A stretch of DNA of 43,110 nucleotides from Herbiconiux sp. (GTDB taxonomy: Bacteria; Actinomycetota; Actinomycetes; Actinomycetales; Microbacteriaceae): positions 1 through 43,110 of the forward strand of contig NZ_JAHFUY010000037.1 of NCBI RefSeq assembly GCF_023264895.1. Reading direction: 5' to 3'. The position numbers were made by a program, and so were the translations under genes. Of this stretch, positions 38,540 through 43,110 are shown piece by piece. A model generated the notes under the pieces. The model did not search any database, was not told the origin of the DNA, and saw nothing but the letters and a program-made list of their open reading frames with translations. Each line of letters begins with the position of its first letter. The first letter of the stretch is position 1.

Positions 38540-39517
38540 GTGGCAGTTCTTGCGCCCGCTCTGAGCGCATCGGCGGTGCCGATGCTCGATGAGCGACGGA
38601 GTACCCCTACCGTCTCGCGCATCGAAGGGCTCGACCGCTACGACCAGGCCGTCAAGGTGTCGGAGGCCTCATTCGCGAGCTCTGACATCGTCTACGTCGC
38701 CAGCGGCGAGAAGTACCCTGATGCTTTGAGCGCGGCATCTGTCGCGGGCTTGAGGAAGGCGCCGTTGCTGCTCTCCCGGTCGACGACGATCACCACGAGC
38801 ACGTCGGCGGAGCTGCTGCGGCTCAACCCCAAGCACGTCGTGATCGTCGGAGGCACCGCGTCGGTGGCGGAGATCGTGGTGGATGCGCTCAAGGCGATCG
38901 TGCCCGACGGCGTTACATTCACGCGAATCGGAGGCGCCGACCGCTACGCGGTTTCGCGTGCTCTGATTGCAGACAAGCAGTTCGGTAGCCCCAAGACCCA
39001 GACGGCATACATCGCAACCGGCACCGACTTCCCAGACGCCCTGTCCGCGTCCTCCGCCGCCATCCAGGTCAAGGGCCCAGTCCTGCTCGTGCGTGGTTCG
39101 CAGGCCTCACTCACCGCCGACGAGTCGGTGCTGCTCGTGGCTCTCGGTGTCAAAGCGCTGCGCATCGCTGGTGGGCCTATGTCTGTCTCTGCGGAACTCG
39201 AGGCGCTACTCGCGAAGTCGTATTCCGTGACCCGAGCCAGCGGTGTGGATCGCTACGAGGCTGCGGTCTCGATCAACAAGGAAGGGTTTCCGGGCACTGC
39301 GGAATCCGTCCATCTGGCGAGCGGGACCGCCTTCGCAGATGCGCTGAGCGCTGGGCCAGTGGCCGGGAGGGACGGCAGCCCGATCTACCTCGTGAAGAAC
39401 GGGTGCGTGCCGAACTCGGTGCTGCAGGAGATCGTGCGGCTGGCGCCGGCGAAGATCATCGTGCTCGGCGGGACGGCGACGCTCAGCGCCGAGGTAGAGG
39501 CACTGAAGTCCTGCTGA
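38540..39517 (+). CDS. exported cell-wall-binding repeat 2 (CWB2) protein, 5' end doubtful
   Basis: At least 325 aa consisting of three CWB2 repeats: each starts RI.G.DRY..A (38620, 38930 and 39233 regions), contains ASG..YPDALSAA-like and ends VVIVGGT.SV-like. CWB2 modules bind surface polymers, so it is probably a wall-attached protein. The only in-frame standard start is GTG 38540, which gives a signal peptide without its basic end. The same frame upstream still reads RSRHLRPLHHGAIAAALLA, exactly a missing n-region and h-region, but has no start codon before TAA 38420. A GTG at 38449 with GAAGG lies in the neighbouring frame, so a one-base frameshift is likely. Base composition is lower in GC than the neighbours. 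Confidence 0.75.
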   Translation: MAVLAPALSASAVPMLDERRSTPTVSRIEGLDRYDQAVKVSEASFASSDIVYVASGEKYPDALSAASVAGLRKAPLLLSRSTTITTSTSAELLRLNPKHVVIVGGTASVAEIVVDALKAIVPDGVTFTRIGGADRYAVSRALIADKQFGSPKTQTAYIATGTDFPDALSASSAAIQVKGPVLLVRGSQASLTADESVLLVALGVKALRIAGGPMSVSAELEALLAKSYSVTRASGVDRYEAAVSINKEGFPGTAESVHLASGTAFADALSAGPVAGRDGSPIYLVKNGCVPNSVLQEIVRLAPAKIIVLGGTATLSAEVEALKSC

Positions 39518-39525
39518 CCCGCAAC

Positions 39526-39565
39526 GCAGAAGCGCCCCCCACCGTGAGGTGAGGGGCGCTTCTGC
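39526..39565. terminator. bidirectional terminator between convergent genes
   Basis: GCAGAAGCGCCCC (39526-39538) pairs perfectly with GGGGCGCTTCTGC (39553-39565) around a 14-base loop: a 13-bp stem between the stop codons of the CWB2 gene and the acyl-CoA synthetase gene. It can serve both strands. Confidence 0.8.
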
Positions 39566-39576
39566 ATGGAAGAGGG

Positions 39577-41400
39577 TCAGTGCACCAGGGACTGGCCCTC
39601 CGTGGCCGGGGCCGCGTTGTAGATGTTCTCGATGATGGGGGCGTAGTCCTTGAGGATGACGTTGCGCTTGATCGTGAGCTTCGGCGTGAGGTGACCGGAG
39701 GCCTCCGTGAAGTCGTCGGTGATCACGACGAACTTGCGGATGGACTCCGCTCGGGAGACGAGGGCGTTCGCCTCGTCGACCGCGCGCTGCACCTCGGCCA
39801 GCACCGCCGGGTTCTCGGCGGCCTCGGCGACCGTCATCGTGGCATCCTGACCGTTGTTGTTCAGCCACACCGGGAGCATCTCGCTGTCGAGCGTGATGAG
39901 GGCCGAGATGAATGGCCGCTGGTCACCGACCACGACGACCTGACCGACCACCGGGTTCGAGCGGATCGGGTCCTCGAGCGCAGCCGGAGCCACGTTCTTG
40001 CCACCCGCCGTGACGATGATCTCCTTCTTGCGACCCGTGATGGTGAGGAAGCCGTCGTCGTCGAGAGCGCCGATGTCGCCCGTCTTGAACCACTCGCCGT
40101 CCATCACCTCGGCCGTGGCCTCGTCGTTCTGCCAGTAGCCGCCGAAGACGTTGATGCCCTTGACGTGGATCTCGCCGTCCTCGGCGATCTTGAGGCCCAC
40201 ACCGGGGAGCGCGGGGCCCACGGTGCCGATCTTGAACTTGTCGGTGAGGTTGACGGTGGCCGGCGCCGTGGTCTCGGTGAGGCCGTAGCCCTCGAGGATC
40301 GTGACGCCGAGGCTGCGGTAGAAGTGCCCCAGCCGGTGGCCGAGCGGCGCCGATCCGGAGACCGCGTGCACCACGCGCCCGCCGAGGGCCGCACGGAGCT
40401 TCGAGTAGACCAGCCGGTCGAACAGCTTGAACTTGAGCTTGAGCCCGAGCGGCACGTGCCCGGCGTCGAGCGCCTCCGAGTGCTCCACGGCCACGTGCGC
40501 GGCCGAGCGGAAGATCTTGCCCTTGCCCCCGCCCTCGGCCTTCTGCTCCGAGGAGTTGTAGACCTTCTCGAACACGCGCGGCACCGCGAGCAGGAACGTC
40601 GGCTTGAACGAGCCGAGCGCCGGCAGCAGCTGCTTGGTGTCGGCCTGGTGCCCCACCTTGACCCCGCTGTGCACGGAGAGGATCGAGATGAAGCGCGCGA
40701 ACACGTGCGCGGTCGTGATGAACAGCAGGGTGGAGGCGCCCGGCGCCACGACGTCTTTCATGGCCACCGCGGCGTTGCGGCTGAGCTCCACGAAGTTCGA
40801 ATGGGTGAGGATGCAGCCCTTCGGCCGGCCGGTCGTGCCCGACGTGTAGATCAGGGTCGCGAGGTCGCTGCCCACCGCCAGGTTGCGGCGGCGCTCGACC
40901 TCGTCGTCGGACACCGCCCCACCCGAGGAGGCGAGCTTGTCGAGGTCGCCGAGGTCGACCTGCCAGACCCGCGTGACGTTCGGCAGGTCGGGGTGGATCT
41001 CGTCGAACTTCGAGAAGTGGTCGGCCGTCTCGACAATGATCGCCGTGGCGCCCGAGTCGGAGAGGTTCCACTGCACCTGGGCGGGCGACGAGGTCTCGTA
41101 GATCGGCACGAGCACGGCACCGGCGAACCAGGTGGCGAAGTCGATCAGGGTCCACTCGTAGCGCGTCTTGCACATCAGCCCGATCTTGTCGCCGGGCTCG
41201 ATGCCCGCGGCGATCAGGCCCTTGGCGACGGCGCGCACCTGGGTGAGGAACTCGGCGGCGGTGATGTCGCGCCAGCCGGCGCCCTCGGGCACCGCGAAGA
41301 GCGCGTCGTCCGGGGTGAGCCGGACCCGCTCGATCAAGAGGTCGGTCGCGTTCGCCTGAGGGTCGGCGGTGACGACGGGGGGAACGAAATACTGGTCCAC
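39577..41400 (-). CDS. long-chain fatty acid-CoA ligase (AMP-forming)
   Basis: A 607-aa adenylate-forming enzyme activating fatty acids with ATP and CoA (FadD15-like). Motifs: P-loop-like IYTSGTTGRPKGC, the LLFITTAHVFARF region, GYGLTETTAPATVN, and the hinge GDIGALDDDGFLTITGRKKE followed by KNVAPAALED. The frame begins at ATG 41430, but GTG 41400 (VDQYFVPPVV) with AAGGAG six bases before is the better start. Divergent from the ROK kinase gene; their promoters share 41401-41503, where TAGAGT on the minus strand is a likely -10. Confidence 0.92.
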   Translation of the reverse strand: MDQYFVPPVVTADPQANATDLLIERVRLTPDDALFAVPEGAGWRDITAAEFLTQVRAVAKGLIAAGIEPGDKIGLMCKTRYEWTLIDFATWFAGAVLVPIYETSSPAQVQWNLSDSGATAIIVETADHFSKFDEIHPDLPNVTRVWQVDLGDLDKLASSGGAVSDDEVERRRNLAVGSDLATLIYTSGTTGRPKGCILTHSNFVELSRNAAVAMKDVVAPGASTLLFITTAHVFARFISILSVHSGVKVGHQADTKQLLPALGSFKPTFLLAVPRVFEKVYNSSEQKAEGGGKGKIFRSAAHVAVEHSEALDAGHVPLGLKLKFKLFDRLVYSKLRAALGGRVVHAVSGSAPLGHRLGHFYRSLGVTILEGYGLTETTAPATVNLTDKFKIGTVGPALPGVGLKIAEDGEIHVKGINVFGGYWQNDEATAEVMDGEWFKTGDIGALDDDGFLTITGRKKEIIVTAGGKNVAPAALEDPIRSNPVVGQVVVVGDQRPFISALITLDSEMLPVWLNNNGQDATMTVAEAAENPAVLAEVQRAVDEANALVSRAESIRKFVVITDDFTEASGHLTPKLTIKRNVILKDYAPIIENIYNAAPATEGQSLVH

Positions 41401-41503
41401 GGCAGCTCCTTCGGTACCGGTCGAGTTCACTTCATCTACACTCTACTTGGTGCGCCCGGGGCTTCTCCTGGCGCCGTCCCATCACGGTGAGAGGAATCGC
41501 GGC

Positions 41504-42466
41504 ATGCGCGCCATCGGAATCGACATCGGTGGCACCAAGATCGCCGGCGCCGTGGTGGATGAGCTCGGCACGATCGTGGCCCACGACCGCCGCCCCACGA
41601 GCGCGACCGACACCCAGCTCATCGAGGACACCGTGGTCGAGATGGTGCAGCACCTCACCGCCGGCGAGCTCGCCAAGGGCGAGCAGATCGCCGCCGTGGG
41701 CGTGGCGGCCGCGGGCTTCATCGACGCCTCGCAGTCGACCGTCTACTACGCGCCCAACATCAGCTGGCGCAACGAGCCCTTCCGCGAGAAGCTCGAGCGC
41801 CGCCTCGAGGTGCCCATCATCGTGGAGAACGACGCCAACGCGGCCGGCTGGGCCGAGTTCCGCTTCGGCGCCGGTCGCCTGGTGAGCGACATGGTCATCC
41901 TCACCATCGGCACGGGCGTCGGCGGTGCCATCGTGAGCGGCGACCGGCTCTTCCGCGGCGGCTTCGGCGCGGGCGCCGAGCTCGGGCACCTCCGCATGGT
42001 GCCTGGCGGCCTGCCCTGCGGCTGCGGCGCGCACGGCTGCATCGAGCAGTACGGATCGGGCCGCGCCCTCCTCCGCATCGCCGGCGAGCTGGCGGATGCC
42101 GGGGGCATCGGCCGTGAGCTGGCCGCCCTGCGGACTCGCGACGGCGGACTCACGGGCCTGCACGTCGCCGAACTGGTCCAGTCGGGCGATCCGGGAGCCC
42201 TGTCGGCCGTCCGCACCCTCGGCGGCTGGCTCGGCCAGGCCTGTGCGAGCCTCGCGGCCGTGCTCGACCCGCAGCTCTTCGTGATCGGCGGGGGAGTGGC
42301 GCAGTCGGGTGACGTGCTGCTCGACCCGATCCGCGCCGCCTTCCTCGAGCACCTGCCGGCCCGCGGCTACCATCCCGAACCCGAGTTCGCGATCGCCGAG
42401 CTCGTCAACGACGCGGGGGTCGTCGGTGCCGCCGACCTCGCCCGCCACTACGCCGGGGCGGTCTGA
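41504..42466 (+). CDS. ROK-family glucokinase
   Basis: A 320-aa sugar kinase that phosphorylates glucose with ATP or polyphosphate. Motifs: phosphate-binding DIGGTK (7-12), VENDANAAGWAEF (substrate Asp and Asn), TIGTGVGGAIV, the ROK zinc site with His in ELGH and Cys172, Cys174, Cys179 (CGCGAHGCIE), and VIGGGVAQSG. No N-terminal HTH, so it is a kinase, not a ROK repressor. ATG 41504 after GAGAGGA is preferred over the longer frame from 41369. The last base of its TGA is the first base of the following ATG, so the two are coupled. Confidence 0.9.
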   Translation: MRAIGIDIGGTKIAGAVVDELGTIVAHDRRPTSATDTQLIEDTVVEMVQHLTAGELAKGEQIAAVGVAAAGFIDASQSTVYYAPNISWRNEPFREKLERRLEVPIIVENDANAAGWAEFRFGAGRLVSDMVILTIGTGVGGAIVSGDRLFRGGFGAGAELGHLRMVPGGLPCGCGAHGCIEQYGSGRALLRIAGELADAGGIGRELAALRTRDGGLTGLHVAELVQSGDPGALSAVRTLGGWLGQACASLAAVLDPQLFVIGGGVAQSGDVLLDPIRAAFLEHLPARGYHPEPEFAIAELVNDAGVVGAADLARHYAGAV

Positions 42467-43110
42467 TGTTCTACTTCCTCGCCAAGTACCTGCTCATCGC
42501 CCCCGTGCTGAAGACCCTGTTCCGGCCGTGGGTGATCGGCCTCGAGAACATCCCGGCCAAGGGCGGCGCCATCCTCGCCTCCAACCACCTCTCGTTCAGC
42601 GACTCCGTCTTCCTCCCCGTCGTGGTCGACCGGCAGGTCTCGTTCCTCGCCAAGAGCGAGTACTTCACCGGCAAGGGCATCAAGGGCTTCTTCGTCAAGC
42701 TGTTCTTCACCGCCTCGGGCCAGCTCCCGATCGACCGCGCGGGCGGCAAGGCCTCCGAGGCGTCGCTCAACACGGGTCTCCGGGTGCTCGCTCGCGGAGA
42801 CCTGCTCGGCATCTACCCCGAGGGCACCCGCAGCCCCGACGCCAAGCTCTACCGGGGCCGCACGGGTGTGGCGCGGATGGTGCTCGAGGCGCACGTGCCG
42901 ATCATCCCCGTGGCCATGATCGACACCGAGAAGGTCATGCCGATCGGCTCCAAGATCCCGAAGATCCGGCGGATTGGCATCGTCATCGGCGAGCCACTAG
43001 ATTTCTCTAGGTTCGAAGGACTGGAATCAGACAGGTTCATCCTCCGCTCCGTGACCGACGAGATCATGTACGAGCTCCACCGCCTCGGCGGCCAGGAATA
43101 CGCCGACGTG
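42466..43110 (+). CDS. plsC: 1-acyl-sn-glycerol-3-phosphate acyltransferase (PlsC-like), 3' end outside window
   Basis: The first 215 residues of an acyltransferase that makes phosphatidic acid. The catalytic HX4D motif is NHLSFSD (His41, Asp46); the acyl-acceptor motif is YPEGTRSPD (Glu119, Arg122); VPIIPVAMI is the third conserved block. A hydrophobic N-terminus (FYFLAKYLLIAPVLK) would associate with the membrane. ATG 42466 overlaps the kinase stop (TGATG). The frame is still open at the right edge. The pairing of a ROK glucokinase with a PlsC-like gene is common in Micrococcales and points to lipid/glycolipid precursor synthesis. Confidence 0.92.
   Translation, partial: MFYFLAKYLLIAPVLKTLFRPWVIGLENIPAKGGAILASNHLSFSDSVFLPVVVDRQVSFLAKSEYFTGKGIKGFFVKLFFTASGQLPIDRAGGKASEASLNTGLRVLARGDLLGIYPEGTRSPDAKLYRGRTGVARMVLEAHVPIIPVAMIDTEKVMPIGSKIPKIRRIGIVIGEPLDFSRFEGLESDRFILRSVTDEIMYELHRLGGQEYADV

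Overview
The window looks like a chromosome segment of a high-GC actinobacterium, most likely a Microbacteriaceae member. The reasons are the GC-rich, NNC/NNG-biased codons, the FHA(GarA/OdhI)-FtsR-MerR block, a ParA-like ATPase divergent from pyruvate carboxylase, and many genes that seem to be transcribed without a leader. No rRNA, tRNA or CRISPR array is visible.

Region 1 (1 to about 8.16 kb) is an accessory defence island with visibly lower GC than the rest (a few hand-counted lines give roughly 55-65%, against about 70% later). It starts inside an IS5-type insertion sequence that cuts off a zinc-ribbon gene. Next come a 51-aa basic protein and a SinR/Cas2-like small protein, then a tightly overlapping three-gene CBASS operon: patatin-like phospholipase effector, cyclic-oligonucleotide synthase (CD-NTase) and E2-E1 fusion Cap2. 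No Cap3 protease is present. A small membrane protein with a foldable RNA leader, a stand-alone OLD-family ATPase/TOPRIM nuclease and a duplicated-HTH protein complete the island. A strong terminator marks the return to core-like sequence.

Region 2 (8.2-21 kb) is a catabolic-looking locus: a LacI regulator, two NtaA/SnaA-type flavin monooxygenases, a RidA protein, a complete branched-chain-type ABC importer (the permease LivM and ATPase LivG are fused in one protein) and a gamma-glutamyltransferase-like enzyme. It resembles an uptake-plus-oxidation pathway for an N- or S-containing organic compound; the substrate is unknown. It is followed by a DyP peroxidase gene divergent from a His/Gly-rich PadR regulator, with two identical palindromes placed on their promoters.

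Region 3 (21-31 kb) holds a small coupled ORF preceded by a large hairpin, a LAL-type LuxR regulator, an MFS transporter, an alpha/beta hydrolase, a Pr6Pr-type membrane protein, a secreted flavin amine oxidase whose sequence order appears circularly permuted, a hypothetical protein, an aldo/keto reductase and a DUF1295 membrane enzyme.

Region 4 (31-43.1 kb) is core: FHA protein, FtsR, a second MerR, a ~340-bp structure with ~100-bp inverted repeats, ParA, pyruvate carboxylase, peptide deformylase, a cell-wall-binding-repeat protein with a damaged-looking 5' end, an acyl-CoA synthetase, a ROK glucokinase and the start of a PlsC acyltransferase running off the right edge.

The observations most worth following up are the circularly permuted amine oxidase, the CBASS operon without Cap3 and its upstream two-gene pair, the structured leader at 5020-5089, the PadR/DyP operator pair, the 33.2-33.6 kb inverted repeat, and a recurring '-10 hexamer + exactly 6 nt + start codon' layout.
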